From contig CAXPPN010000025.1 of assembly GCA_964219345.1 (NCBI GenBank), forward strand, positions 62,001-126,000: a stretch of 64,000 nt of DNA, read 5' to 3'. Source of the stretch: UBA3537 sp964219345. GTDB lineage: Bacteria; Bacteroidota; Bacteroidia; Flavobacteriales; Flavobacteriaceae. Under the pieces are notes generated by a model that saw only the letters and a list, made by a program, of their open reading frames with translations, was not told where the DNA came from and did not search any database. The first letter of the stretch is position 1; each line of letters begins with the position of its first letter. The translations under genes and the position numbers were made by a program. Positions 52,721 to 62,191 of this stretch are shown here, piece after piece.

Positions 52721-54360
52721 TACGTTTTCAGCTGATATTTTATGCACTTATCAATCTACTCTGTGATTTATATGCACAAAATAATTCTGAACTCATAAAA
52801 AATTACACTCATCAAGATACACTTCGGGGGAGTATCACATCAGAGCGAAGCTGGTGGGATCTTACCTACTACGACTTAGAACTTAGTATTGATCCCAAAA
52901 CAAAAACAATCTATGGACATAATACTGTTCATTATAAAGTTATAGAAGAAAATAAGAGCCTACAAATTGACTTACAACCTCCAATGTCAATTACAAAAGT
53001 GACACAAAATGGAGAAATTTTAGAAGTTATACGTGATGGTAATGCTCATTTTGTTCAGCTCAAAGAGCTGCAAAAAATAAACTCCAAACAAAACATTACT
53101 GTTCATTTTGAGGGCAAACCAAAAGAAGCCAAAAATGCACCATGGGACGGAGGCTTCTCTTGGAAAAAAGATGAAAATGGAACTGAATTTATTGCAACCT
53201 CTTGTCAAGGACTTGGTGCTAGTGTGTGGTGGCCCAATAAAGACCATCTGTACGATGAAGTCGATAGTATGCAAATTAAGACCACTGTTCCAAAGCATCT
53301 TACCGCAGTTGCCAATGGACGACTAAAAAATGTTTCTAAATCACAAAATACTGCCACTTATACATGGTTTGTTTCAAACCCTATAAATAACTACGGTGTT
53401 AATATCAATATTGGAGATTATGTTTGTTTTTCTGAGAATTTTCAAGGCGAAAAAGGTGATTTAGATATGGATTATTATGTATTGAAACATCATTTAGAAA
53501 AAGCAAAAACACAATTTTTGGATGCTCCAAAAATGATGAAAGCTTTTGAACATTGGTTTGGCCCCTATCCTTTTTATGAAGATAGTTTTAAATTGGTTGA
53601 AGTCCCCTATTTGGGTATGGAGCACCAAAGTTCGGTGACCTATGGCAATCAATTTAAAAAAGGATATCTAGGGCGTGATTTATCAGGGACTGGTTGGGGG
53701 TTGCAATTTGATTTTATTATTATTCACGAATCTGGCCACGAATGGTTTGCCAACAATATTACCAATATCGATATAGCGGACATGTGGATTCATGAAGGAT
53801 TTACAGCCTATTCGGAAAATATATTTTTGGACTATTATTATGGAGAAAAAGCTTCCGCAGAATATGTTATTGGTACACGAAAAAGAATCCGAAATGATCG
53901 TCCTATTATAGGAGATTATAATGTAAACTCGGAGGGCTCATCCGATATGTACTATAAAGGCGCAAATATGATTCATATGTTGCGACAACTGACAAAAAAT
54001 GATGAGAAATGGCGAAAAATTCTCAGAAAAATGAATGCGAATTTTTACCATCAAACTGTTACAACACAACAAATAGAAACATTTTTATCAAAAGAAATAG
54101 GACTTAAATTAAATCCGTTTTTTAATCAATATTTACGTGATACTCGTATCCCTATTTTAGAATATTCTATAGAAAACAATGTACTGTTCTATCGTTGGAA
54201 TAATGTCGTTGATGGATTTGATATGCCTGTGGAAATCGAATCAAATAACGAGATACAATGGCTCTACCCTACTGAAACTTGGCAAACTACAATTGTAAAA
54301 TCTCCAAAAATTACAATTGATGAAGACTATTACATTTCAATAAAAAATTTGAATCAATAA
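52717..54360 (+). CDS. M1-family metallopeptidase, secreted
   Basis: A 547-residue zinc aminopeptidase with signal peptide (FQLIFYALINLLCDLYA). The N-terminal beta-sandwich ends near residue 230; the GxMEN-like motif reads YLGMEHQSS, the zinc motif is IIHESGHEWFANN (HExxH, near residue 337) and the third ligand is in WIHEGFTAYSEN. It lacks the long ERAP1-like C-terminal domain, so it is the short form common in Bacteroidota. It should trim peptides in the periplasm or outside. It overlaps the ABC ATPase gene and precedes the propeller gene by 3 bases. Confidence 0.93.
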   Translation: MIRFQLIFYALINLLCDLYAQNNSELIKNYTHQDTLRGSITSERSWWDLTYYDLELSIDPKTKTIYGHNTVHYKVIEENKSLQIDLQPPMSITKVTQNGEILEVIRDGNAHFVQLKELQKINSKQNITVHFEGKPKEAKNAPWDGGFSWKKDENGTEFIATSCQGLGASVWWPNKDHLYDEVDSMQIKTTVPKHLTAVANGRLKNVSKSQNTATYTWFVSNPINNYGVNINIGDYVCFSENFQGEKGDLDMDYYVLKHHLEKAKTQFLDAPKMMKAFEHWFGPYPFYEDSFKLVEVPYLGMEHQSSVTYGNQFKKGYLGRDLSGTGWGLQFDFIIIHESGHEWFANNITNIDIADMWIHEGFTAYSENIFLDYYYGEKASAEYVIGTRKRIRNDRPIIGDYNVNSEGSSDMYYKGANMIHMLRQLTKNDEKWRKILRKMNANFYHQTVTTQQIETFLSKEIGLKLNPFFNQYLRDTRIPILEYSIENNVLFYRWNNVVDGFDMPVEIESNNEIQWLYPTETWQTTIVKSPKITIDEDYYISIKNLNQ

Positions 54361-54363
54361 ACT

Positions 54364-57300
54364 ATGAAAACTGCACTAAAATTACTTTTCGTTTTGATAT
54401 CGATTATTGGATATTCTCAAGAATTTTCCATGGATTTAGTCAAAAATATTACACCGCGCAACATTGGTCCAGGTGGAATGTCGGGGCGCGTAACTGCTAT
54501 TGATGTTGTTATTTCTAACCATGATATCATTTATGCAGGTACAGCCTCTGGAGGTTTATGGAAATCTGTATCAGGCGGGATAACATGGGAACCAATTTTT
54601 GATAACGAAGTAACCGCATCAATTGGTGCTGTGGCCATACAACAATCTAACCCCGATGTGATATGGGTGGGAACTGGAGAGGGTAATCCTAGAAATAGTC
54701 TTAATGGAGGTTATGGTATTTACAAAAGTTTAGACGGAGGAAAAACTTGGAGTTCTATGGGACTCGAACAAACACGACATATTCATCGTGTAATCATTGA
54801 TCCTACAAATCCAAATACAGTTTATGTTGGTGCAATTGGATCGCCATGGGGTACACACAAAGAACGTGGAGTGTTTAAAACTACTGACGGTGGAGAAACT
54901 TGGAACAAAGTTTTATATGCTAACACCAAAACAGGAGTAGCAGATTTAGTGATGGATCCTAAGAATCCTAATAAACTTATTGCAGCACTTTGGGAACACA
55001 AAAGAGATCCTTGGTTTTTCAATTCTGGTGGCGTAGGTTCAGGAATTCACATCACTTATGATGGTGGAAAAAACTGGAAAAAAATTACTTCAAAAGATGG
55101 ATTTCCAGAGGGAGATTTAGGGCGAATTGGCCTAGCTATTGCACCTAACAAAACCAATATTGTTTATGCTTTGGTAGAAGCCAAAAAAAATGGATTATAT
55201 AAAAGTTTAGATGGAGGTTTAAAATGGATTAAAGTCAACGAAAACATGAACGAAATTGGTAACCGTCCATTTTATTATGCAGATTTATATGTTGATCCTC
55301 AAAATGAAAATCGATTGTATTCCATATTTACATACGTGAACGTTAGTGAAGATGGTGGAAATAGCTTTAAACAACTGATGCCTGCCTACGGAGTTTCAAA
55401 TGGTGTTCACCCCGATCATCATGCGTGGTGGATACATCCCAAAAATGGAGATTTTATGATTGATGGAAACGATGGTGGTTTAAATATTACAAAAGATGGA
55501 GGAACTTCTTGGCGTTTTATTGGAAACTTACCTGTTGCACAGTTTTATCATATTAGCGTAGACAATGAAATCCCTTATAATGTTTACGGAGGTATGCAAG
55601 ACAATGGTTCATGGCGTGGGCCGTCTTATGTTTGGCGCGACCAAGGAATTCGAAATTCATACTGGCAAGAAATTAGTTTTGGTGATGGCTTTGATGTTGT
55701 TCCTGATCGCGATGATTCACGTTTTGGATGGTCCATGAGTCAACAAGGCTATGTGAGTCGTTATGACTGGAAAACAGGCAATAACTACACTGTTCGACCT
55801 ACACATCCAAATCCTGATATAACACTGCGTTTCAATTGGAATGCTGCCATTAATATTGACCCAAAAGACAATAGTACGTTGTATTTTGGTAGTCAATTTG
55901 TACATAAATCAACTGATAAGGGCGAAACATGGAACATCATTTCTCCAGATTTAACAACAAATGATCCTGAAAAACTAAAACAACATGAAAGCGGAGGGCT
56001 TACAATGGATGCCACAGGAGCTGAAAATCACTGTACAATTTTAGTAATAGAACCATCTGAAGTTGAGCAAAATATGCTTTGGGTAGGAACCGATGACGGA
56101 AGAGTACATTTTACAACAAATGGGGGTAATGACTGGAATGAGGTCACCAAAAATATAAAAGGACTTCCAAAAGGCAGTTGGATTACTCAAATAAAGGCCT
56201 CTAAAAACAATAAAGGAGAGGCACTACTTGTAGCAAATGACTACAGGAGATTTAATTATACTCCATACGCCTACAGAACTACCAATTATGGAAAAACATG
56301 GAAACGAATTGTCGATGAAAATGACACAGAAAGTTATACGCTTTGTATTGTAGAAGATGTCATTGAACCCCATTTGATGTTTTTGGGTACAGATGATGGC
56401 CTTTATATTTCTATTGACGCAGGAACAGAATGGACCAAATGGACTAATGGTTTTCCTACAGTTTCAGTAAAAGACTTGGTAATTCATCCTAGAGAACATG
56501 ATTTAATTATAGGTACTTTTGGAAGAGCGGCTTGGGTTTTAGATGATATTCGACCTTTGCGTGAAATCGCTAAAAATAACACAATTACAAATGAAAATAT
56601 AAAGCTTTTTGAACCTCCAACAGCATATTTGGCAGCGTACCAACAACCGACAGGGAGCCGCTTTGGTGGTGATGCAATGTATCATGGTACAAATAGAGGT
56701 TTTGGAGCACGATTTGCATATCATTTTAATCCAAAAAGCGAAAAAGATACTATAGCGCAGTGGGATACATTAAAACTTCAAATTTTTGATGGAGAACGTT
56801 TAATTAGAACACTAAAACAAAAAACACCTGAAGACAATGGTGTTCACTATTGGAGTTGGTACATGGATGAAAAAGGTGTTCAAAGGCCTTCAAAATCTGT
56901 TAGAAAATCAAAAAGAGAACCATCGGGAGTAAGAGTTCTTCCTGGCACATACAAAGCGGTTTTGAATTATGGAAACTTGAGTACAGAAACAACAATTGAA
57001 GTCAAAAATGATCCAAGACTAGAAATAAATATTGAAGCTCAAAAAGCAGTTTATAAAGCCTCTAAACAATTGGAGACCTACCAAAGTACTGCTGCAAAAG
57101 CAACAAAAAAACTCGCTGAAAGCAAGGAAATTGCAGAAGATTATTTAAAAGCATTAAAGAAAAAAGACAAAGACACTTATAGCAATAGTATTGAACAAAC
57201 AGAGTCAATCATTGAAACCATAGAAGATAAATTTGCATTATTCTTTGGAAAAGTGGATGAGCGTCAAGGCATCACCTCCGATCCAAATGTTTCGGTTTTG

Positions 57301-57519
57301 GAGCGTCTTGGAACAGCTAGCTATTATGTTAGTACACGTCAAAACGGATTAACCTCAACAGAAGAAACTCTTATTAAAAATGCAAAAAATGATTTGACAA
57401 ATGCTCTGGAGCAGGTTAATTCATTTTTTGAGAATGACTGGAAAGATTATCGATCTAAAATAGAAACTATTGACCTTAACCCTTTTAAAAATATTGAAAC
57501 AATTCACATTGAAAACTAA
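54364..57519 (+). CDS. VPS10/sortilin-like beta-propeller exported protein
   Basis: A 1051-residue exported protein (signal peptide ALKLLFVLISIIGYSQ). From residue 30 to about 720 it has eleven Asp-box repeats, such as SLDGGKTWSS, TTDGGETWNK, TYDGGKNWKK, TKDGGTSWRF, STDKGETWNI and SIDAGTEWTK, which form a sortilin-type multi-bladed propeller. A FnIII-like part (about 800-880) and a helical, lysine/alanine-rich C-terminus (about 885-1040) follow. No type IX sorting domain is seen. Such proteins are sometimes labelled glycosyl hydrolase, without evidence for catalysis here. It ends an operon with the M1 peptidase. Confidence 0.88.
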   Translation: MKTALKLLFVLISIIGYSQEFSMDLVKNITPRNIGPGGMSGRVTAIDVVISNHDIIYAGTASGGLWKSVSGGITWEPIFDNEVTASIGAVAIQQSNPDVIWVGTGEGNPRNSLNGGYGIYKSLDGGKTWSSMGLEQTRHIHRVIIDPTNPNTVYVGAIGSPWGTHKERGVFKTTDGGETWNKVLYANTKTGVADLVMDPKNPNKLIAALWEHKRDPWFFNSGGVGSGIHITYDGGKNWKKITSKDGFPEGDLGRIGLAIAPNKTNIVYALVEAKKNGLYKSLDGGLKWIKVNENMNEIGNRPFYYADLYVDPQNENRLYSIFTYVNVSEDGGNSFKQLMPAYGVSNGVHPDHHAWWIHPKNGDFMIDGNDGGLNITKDGGTSWRFIGNLPVAQFYHISVDNEIPYNVYGGMQDNGSWRGPSYVWRDQGIRNSYWQEISFGDGFDVVPDRDDSRFGWSMSQQGYVSRYDWKTGNNYTVRPTHPNPDITLRFNWNAAINIDPKDNSTLYFGSQFVHKSTDKGETWNIISPDLTTNDPEKLKQHESGGLTMDATGAENHCTILVIEPSEVEQNMLWVGTDDGRVHFTTNGGNDWNEVTKNIKGLPKGSWITQIKASKNNKGEALLVANDYRRFNYTPYAYRTTNYGKTWKRIVDENDTESYTLCIVEDVIEPHLMFLGTDDGLYISIDAGTEWTKWTNGFPTVSVKDLVIHPREHDLIIGTFGRAAWVLDDIRPLREIAKNNTITNENIKLFEPPTAYLAAYQQPTGSRFGGDAMYHGTNRGFGARFAYHFNPKSEKDTIAQWDTLKLQIFDGERLIRTLKQKTPEDNGVHYWSWYMDEKGVQRPSKSVRKSKREPSGVRVLPGTYKAVLNYGNLSTETTIEVKNDPRLEINIEAQKAVYKASKQLETYQSTAAKATKKLAESKEIAEDYLKALKKKDKDTYSNSIEQTESIIETIEDKFALFFGKVDERQGITSDPNVSVLERLGTASYYVSTRQNGLTSTEETLIKNAKNDLTNALEQVNSFFENDWKDYRSKIETIDLNPFKNIETIHIEN

Positions 57520-57563
57520 TTTTTGGTGTGATTATTGAATAATAATAAATAAAAAAACAACTT

Positions 57564-57824
57564 ATGAAATTAAAACTTAATCTATTACTTATTTTAATAA
57601 GTGCCCTAACTCTATCAAATTTAAATGCACAAAACGAGCTTTTGGACAGCCTAACCAAAGCGAATATGGAAGACTTAGACCCTTCAACTGAAATTATGAT
57701 TGATGGTATTAGCATTCCAGGTAAGGTTTGTATAAAAAATTATCAAACTTTTGTTCTGCGAGTTTTAAATAAAATGCAACCTCTTCATATTGGTCATTTA
57801 CAGATGAAGAATACATCATGTTAG
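57564..57824 (+). pseudogene. Secreted protein gene fragment, 3' end lost
   Basis: The first 50 codons look real: signal peptide LKLNLLLILISALTLSNLNA, then ENELLDSL-like acidic residues up to about MIDGISIPGK (base 57720). The remaining codons to the stop at 57824 (VCIKNYQTFVLRVLNKMQ) are simply the complement of the universal stress protein gene on the other strand. I infer that the gene was cut off by a deletion. The original product cannot be identified from 50 residues. Confidence 0.6.
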
Positions 57825-57945
57825 ACAGTTCTAGCATATGTAATATAAGAAGTTCGGAATCAAACTTTTTGGCCAAAAAAGCCGCATCTTCAAGGGTAAA
57901 TTCTGAGTGTTCAGAAAAATCAACTGGGATAATTATTTTTTTCAT
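57709..57945 (-). pseudogene. Universal stress protein gene, truncated at about one quarter
   Basis: A 78-residue fragment beginning KKIIIPVDFSEHSEFTLEDA and LAKKFDSELLILHMLEL, the classic UspA start. It continues through YLKLAEQKFDNFLYKPYLE, then ends at a TAA four residues later. Family members in Bacteroidota have about 275 residues with two Usp domains, so some 200 are gone. The break coincides with the point where the plus-strand fragment also stops making sense, near 57710-57725. The ATP-binding G-x2-G-x9-G-S/T motif is lost. Confidence 0.75.
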
Positions 57946-58002
57946 AGTTTGGGGAAATTTATAGTTCTTGTACTAAATAAATAAATCTCCTAAAAATAAA
58001 AT

Positions 58003-58016
58003 ATGACTAAAGTCAT
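58003..58016. repeat. Inverted repeat upstream of Cu/Zn SOD gene
   Basis: ATGACT and AGTCAT form an exact 6-base inverted repeat around AA, 74 bases before the SOD start codon. It may be an operator for the SOD gene or the divergent stress protein gene. This is inferred from position only. Confidence 0.3.
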
Positions 58017-58089
58017 GTTTTTTAATCTTAAAGAAAAAAATAGAATTGTAGGACTGTTAATTTTAATTAACTTTATAAAAAATAATTTT

Positions 58090-58668
58090 ATGAGAACTTT
58101 ATTGATGATTGTATTATTTAGTAGTTGCATTATTAGCTGCAAATCTAAATCTGAAAAAAACACAAAAATAGAACCAACAACCATTGAAACCAAAACTTCA
58201 AATGAAGATTATAAAACGGATATAAATATACTTCTCAATCCAAAAAATGAGAGTAATGTCAACGGAAAAGTTCGTTTTGCTCAATCTGGAGATGTTGTAA
58301 AAATGAAGGCCAAAATTGTTGGGCTTTCAAAAGGTATGCATGCCATTCACATCCACGAAAAAAGTGACTGTTCCTCTACCGATGGAACATCGGCTGGCGG
58401 ACATTGGAACCCTACGGCCCAACCCCATGGCAAGTGGGGTGCAGAGACCGGTTTTCACAAAGGCGATATTGGAAATTTTATGGTAAAAAATGACAACGAA
58501 GAAGTCGTTGTCGAATTCTCCACCAACGAATGGTGTATTGGATGTGGAGATGAAACTAAAAATATTGTTGGCAAAGGTGTTATTATTCATCAAGGAGAGG
58601 ACGATTTTGTCTCTCAACCCTCTGGTGCGGCTGGTAGTAGAGTAAGTTGTGCTGGAATCATTGAATAA
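58090..58668 (+). CDS. sodC: Cu/Zn superoxide dismutase, lipoprotein
   Basis: A 192-residue periplasmic or surface enzyme converting superoxide to peroxide. A lipobox SSCIISC (Cys near residue 18) predicts lipid anchoring. The domain has HAIHIHEKSDC (two Cu histidines), SAGGHWNPT (bridging histidine region), TGFHKGDIGN (Zn ligands) and KGVIIHQGEDDF (last Cu histidine), with SRVSCAGII for the disulfide and the electrostatic Arg. The longer frame from 58003 would add 29 residues before the signal peptide, so ATG 58090 is the likely start. Confidence 0.94.
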   Translation: MRTLLMIVLFSSCIISCKSKSEKNTKIEPTTIETKTSNEDYKTDINILLNPKNESNVNGKVRFAQSGDVVKMKAKIVGLSKGMHAIHIHEKSDCSSTDGTSAGGHWNPTAQPHGKWGAETGFHKGDIGNFMVKNDNEEVVVEFSTNEWCIGCGDETKNIVGKGVIIHQGEDDFVSQPSGAAGSRVSCAGIIE

Positions 58669-58686
58669 TTTTTTTAAAACCTCCAT

Positions 58687-59850
58687 ATGAATCCTTCGGC
58701 AAAAGGTTGGCTAAAAAAATTGCTTAAAACCCTAGACCAACATCCCAATAATGATGATGGTCTAAAAGATTTTTATCCTAAACTAAAGCGTGTTGGTTTT
58801 ATTTATGGTAGTAACATAAGTGTTGCCAATAGTGTTTTTATAAATACTGATTTTACACAAGAAGAACGTTGCAAAATCAACCTTATACTTGCCTTACTTA
58901 AGGTGTATAAAAAAGAGAAGAATACAACTCAAGATTTTGTGCAATCCATCAAATCATTTTACGAAAATATTGGGTTTTATAAAAAAAGCTTTATTGAAGA
59001 GCTTTTGGGTGAAGATATTGAGTTGATCATTCATAAGCGCATTCAAATTGACAACAACGTCATTACCAAAAACTTTAATAATTCCTTAACCAACGCCCTA
59101 TTGTTTATGGATGTTTTGGCATTTGATGTTTTTCTAAAAATGCCTAAACATACTTTAGTGTATTTAAAAGAAATTGAATATAGCATCAGAGCAGTAGTTT
59201 CAGAAGCACTAAATTCTAAATCTAAAAAAAACAAATACGATAAAAGTTTGATTCGTTTGCTGGAGTCGTCATTACGTGTATCCAATACAAAAAATATAGC
59301 ATTTGATACACTAAAAGCATCAACGTACTCTGAACTAGAACGCTTATATTTTTTAGATTTGGCGTGTATGGCGACATGGAGTGATCAAAAAATTGATAAA
59401 GGTGAACAGCTTTATTTTAATAAATTAAAAGAAAAATTTGATTTTTCTAACCAACAAATTGATGATGCCATTTTGTCTGTAGAAAACTTCTATATCAAAT
59501 ATAAAGATGACGTTGAATTGCTAAGTACTAAAAATTTAGCTGAACGTTTCTATGATAATTCTAGTAAATTGGTTAAAAAACTCATTACCCGTAATAGCAA
59601 AAAACTTTATCAAGAATTAAAGGAAAGTAAAGAACTGATGGTATTGCTCTCTCAATCTACAGTACGAGATTTAACCGATGAAGAAGTCGATAAAATGCAA
59701 GAACAACTACTAGATGTTTTAAAATCTATTCCAAGTTTGGCCATTTTTATGTTGCCTGGTGGCGCTGTTTTATTGCCACTTTTTATAAAATTTATACCAA
59801 AATTATTACCTTCCGCATTTGACGATAACAGAATAGAAGACAAATCTTAA
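58687..59850 (+). CDS. LETM1-related biofilm-associated protein
   Basis: A 387-residue protein. The N-terminus NPSAKGWLKKLLKTL and the C-terminal LPGGAVLLPLFIKFIPKLLP match the LETM1-related biofilm-associated family of Flavobacteriaceae; the latter segment is the hydrophobic helix resembling the mitochondrial LETM1 membrane region. The middle is helical with FLDLACMATWSDQKIDKGE, resembling a TerB-like patch. The link to biofilm comes from the family name, and I cannot check it. It is followed after 9 bases by a DUF1456 gene. Confidence 0.83.
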   Translation: MNPSAKGWLKKLLKTLDQHPNNDDGLKDFYPKLKRVGFIYGSNISVANSVFINTDFTQEERCKINLILALLKVYKKEKNTTQDFVQSIKSFYENIGFYKKSFIEELLGEDIELIIHKRIQIDNNVITKNFNNSLTNALLFMDVLAFDVFLKMPKHTLVYLKEIEYSIRAVVSEALNSKSKKNKYDKSLIRLLESSLRVSNTKNIAFDTLKASTYSELERLYFLDLACMATWSDQKIDKGEQLYFNKLKEKFDFSNQQIDDAILSVENFYIKYKDDVELLSTKNLAERFYDNSSKLVKKLITRNSKKLYQELKESKELMVLLSQSTVRDLTDEEVDKMQEQLLDVLKSIPSLAIFMLPGGAVLLPLFIKFIPKLLPSAFDDNRIEDKS

Positions 59851-59859
59851 TACCAAATA

Positions 59860-60108
59860 ATGGGACTAACCAACAATGATATTTTTAAAAAATTAAGAGT
59901 AGCACACAAATTGAGAGATGAAGATATCATCAAAATATGTGCATTAAAAGATTTTAAAGTTACAAAAGGAGAAATTAATGCTCTTTTTAGAAACGAAAAT
60001 CATCCAAAATTTATGCCCTGTGGCGATCAGTTTTTACGTAATTTTTTGGATGGCTTAATTATTCACCTAAGAGGTCCAATGCCGCAAAAACAAATCAAAA
60101 AATCATGA
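59860..60108 (+). CDS. DUF1456 family protein (YehS-like), single-repeat form
   Basis: An 82-residue protein of one DUF1456 unit: TNNDIFKKLRVAHKLRDEDI, then FKVTKGEINALFRNENHPKF and FLRNFLDGLIIHLRG. E. coli YehS has two such repeats (about 156 residues), so this is half length. It is not truncated by an obvious frameshift: the second half would fall inside the next gene, in which I see no trace of it. Function unknown. It overlaps the DUF1684 gene by 4 bases. Confidence 0.85.
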   Translation: MGLTNNDIFKKLRVAHKLRDEDIIKICALKDFKVTKGEINALFRNENHPKFMPCGDQFLRNFLDGLIIHLRGPMPQKQIKKS

Positions 60109-60989
60109 AAAAATTACTTTTTTATTGCTTCATTCTAACACTATACACTCAATGTAAAAATGATGCAAAAACGTTTCAAATTGATAAAGCCTATATCGAA
60201 AGTCTAGAAAAAGAAAGAAAAGATCGCGATAATAGACGTGTAAAATATTTAGAATTATGTGGTCTCTTCAAATTAGATACCACTGGAACCATTTTTGGAA
60301 TCGATAAAAGCAATAAAGTCAGCACTTCACCTAATGAAATAAATCAAAATATTGGTAAATTTCAATGGGATGGAAAGGTATTTAACTTTGAGGCATTCAA
60401 TGACATCAAAATCACCGATAGTAATGGTGCAGAAGTACAAACTAAATCTTTGGTTTTAAACGCTATTGGCGACTCTGAAAAATTATTCTTCAGTGCTATT
60501 AGTTGGCGCGTTATTACACGTTCTGGGGCACTTTATTTGCGTGTTTGGGACAAAAACAACCCTGCTATTGATGCCTTTAAAGGATTTGAAAACTATGCGC
60601 CTAATTCAGATTTTATTTTTGAAGCAGATGTTGAATATTTTTCGACTACTAAATCAGAATCAGTAGCCTCAAAATTGGGGGTTAATGATGTTACAAATTT
60701 TATAGGTAAAGTGCAATTTCAATATGATGGAACATTCTATACACTTGATATGGGCGAGCAAGGTTGGATGATGGTAGGCGATGCTACTTCTGGCAATAGC
60801 ACCTATGGTGGCGGTCGATACATGTATATTGATTTACCAGAAACTAACGGAAAAGTGACCTTGGATTTTAATTATTTATACAATCCCCCCTGTCGTTATT
60901 CCGAGTATACAACCTGCCTTTTTCCACCAAGACAAAATGTACTTCCCATAGCCATTGAAGCAGGAGAACTTTTGACTTTCAAAAAATAA
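60105..60989 (+). CDS. DUF1684 domain lipoprotein
   Basis: A 294-residue predicted lipoprotein (LFYCFILTLYTQCKND; the Cys at about residue 17 is the likely lipid site). The rest is a DUF1684 domain, with GLFKLDTTGTIFGIDKSN, GRYMYIDLPETNGKVTLDFN and the strong family end YNPPCRYSEYTTCLFPPRQN followed by LPIAIEAGE. Family members lie in many phyla, but no function is established. The gene is last in the run SOD, LETM1-related, DUF1456, DUF1684. Confidence 0.9.
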   Translation: MKKLLFYCFILTLYTQCKNDAKTFQIDKAYIESLEKERKDRDNRRVKYLELCGLFKLDTTGTIFGIDKSNKVSTSPNEINQNIGKFQWDGKVFNFEAFNDIKITDSNGAEVQTKSLVLNAIGDSEKLFFSAISWRVITRSGALYLRVWDKNNPAIDAFKGFENYAPNSDFIFEADVEYFSTTKSESVASKLGVNDVTNFIGKVQFQYDGTFYTLDMGEQGWMMVGDATSGNSTYGGGRYMYIDLPETNGKVTLDFNYLYNPPCRYSEYTTCLFPPRQNVLPIAIEAGELLTFKK

Positions 60990-61048
60990 ATAAAAAAAAT
61001 GGTAACATTTTCGTTAAATAACGTCTTATTGATAACCAATTTAATAAT

Positions 61049-61546
61049 TTGAAGTCAACTAACGAAAATGAATTTGTAACGCTTGTACAAAAGCATCAGA
61101 ATTTGATTCACAAAATCTGTCGTTTATACACAAGAAGTGATGCCGAACATAAAGATTTGTTTCAAGAAATTACTATACAACTCTGGAAAGCATACCCTAA
61201 ATTTCGTGGCGATTCAAAATTTAGTACATGGATGTATAGAGTGGGATTAAATACTGCAATTACATTATATCGAAAATCAAAACGAAGAATACAAAGTCAG
61301 AATATTGATGATTTTTCTTACAAAATTCCTCAAACAGAAGCCTACGACGATACCGAAGATCAACAACTTCGATTGATTTATGAGGCCATAAAAAAACTTA
61401 ATGACATTGAAAAAGCTTTGATATTCTTGTATTTAGAGAATAAAAATTACAAAGAAATAAGCGAAACTATCGGTATTAGTGAAGTAAATGCACGAGTAAA
61501 AATGAACCGTGTTAAGAAGAAATTAAAAAAACAACTAAATCCCTAA
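61049..61546 (+). CDS. ECF RNA polymerase sigma factor
   Basis: A 165-residue sigma-70 factor of the ECF group. Region 2 covers NLIHKICRLYTRSDAEHKDL and FQEITIQLWKAYPKFRGDSK plus FSTWMYRVGLNTAITLYRK; region 4 is IFLYLENKNYKEISETIGIS followed by EVNARVKMNRVKKKLKK, the helix-turn-helix for the -35 element. The start is TTG. The adjacent membrane protein gene starts 3 bases later and probably encodes a partner. Confidence 0.92.
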   Translation: MKSTNENEFVTLVQKHQNLIHKICRLYTRSDAEHKDLFQEITIQLWKAYPKFRGDSKFSTWMYRVGLNTAITLYRKSKRRIQSQNIDDFSYKIPQTEAYDDTEDQQLRLIYEAIKKLNDIEKALIFLYLENKNYKEISETIGISEVNARVKMNRVKKKLKKQLNP

Positions 61547-61549
61547 TTT

Positions 61550-62191
61550 ATGAAAGAATTAGAACGATTAAAAAAAGACTGGAATAAGCATCAAAATTTT
61601 CCAGAGTTGTCAAAAGAAGAGATTTATAAATTTTTGCATAAAAAATCATCTTCTATTGTAAAGTGGATTTTTATCATAAGTTTACTAGAATTTGGGTTTT
61701 GGTCACTTATTGCATTAGCCACCAAAAACAATGAAACGCAACAGCGATTTGACTCCTATAACGTAGATCACATCATGATTCCGTTGATGGTAATTGGGTA
61801 TGTTATTTTGATTTACTTTTTTGTGATATTTTATAAAAACTATAAAGAAATATCTAATACCGATTCTACAAAATCGCTCATGCAAAAGATTCTAAACACA
61901 CGAAAAACAGTTAAACATTATGTGATTTTTAATTTAGTGTTTTTATTTATTTCTTCAATAGTTGGAGCGGCCATAGAATTGTCAAATAACCCAGATTTAA
62001 AGCTCACTATTTTACAATTTGAAAACACAAATGACCTGTATATTTTCTATGCCATTGTTATAGGAATTACACTAATTACAATTGTAATATTATCGGCAAT
62101 TCTATTAGGGTTCTATTATTTGGTCTATGGGATTTTGTTGAAGCGCTTAAAACAAAATTACAAAGAACTTGAAGCTATAGAAGTAGAATAA
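61550..62191 (+). CDS. Membrane protein next to ECF sigma factor (possible anti-sigma)
   Basis: A 213-residue protein with a cytosolic N-terminus (LERLKKDWNKHQNFPELSKE, about 40 residues) and four hydrophobic helices, near 36-56, 75-100, 120-145 and 165-200. It has no zinc-binding HxxxCxxC anti-sigma motif. In Bacteroidota many ECF sigma genes are followed by such a short N-terminal segment and a membrane part. A role as anti-sigma factor is plausible from position but is not shown. The stop touches the convergent acyltransferase gene. Confidence 0.75.
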   Translation: MKELERLKKDWNKHQNFPELSKEEIYKFLHKKSSSIVKWIFIISLLEFGFWSLIALATKNNETQQRFDSYNVDHIMIPLMVIGYVILIYFFVIFYKNYKEISNTDSTKSLMQKILNTRKTVKHYVIFNLVFLFISSIVGAAIELSNNPDLKLTILQFENTNDLYIFYAIVIGITLITIVILSAILLGFYYLVYGILLKRLKQNYKELEAIEVE

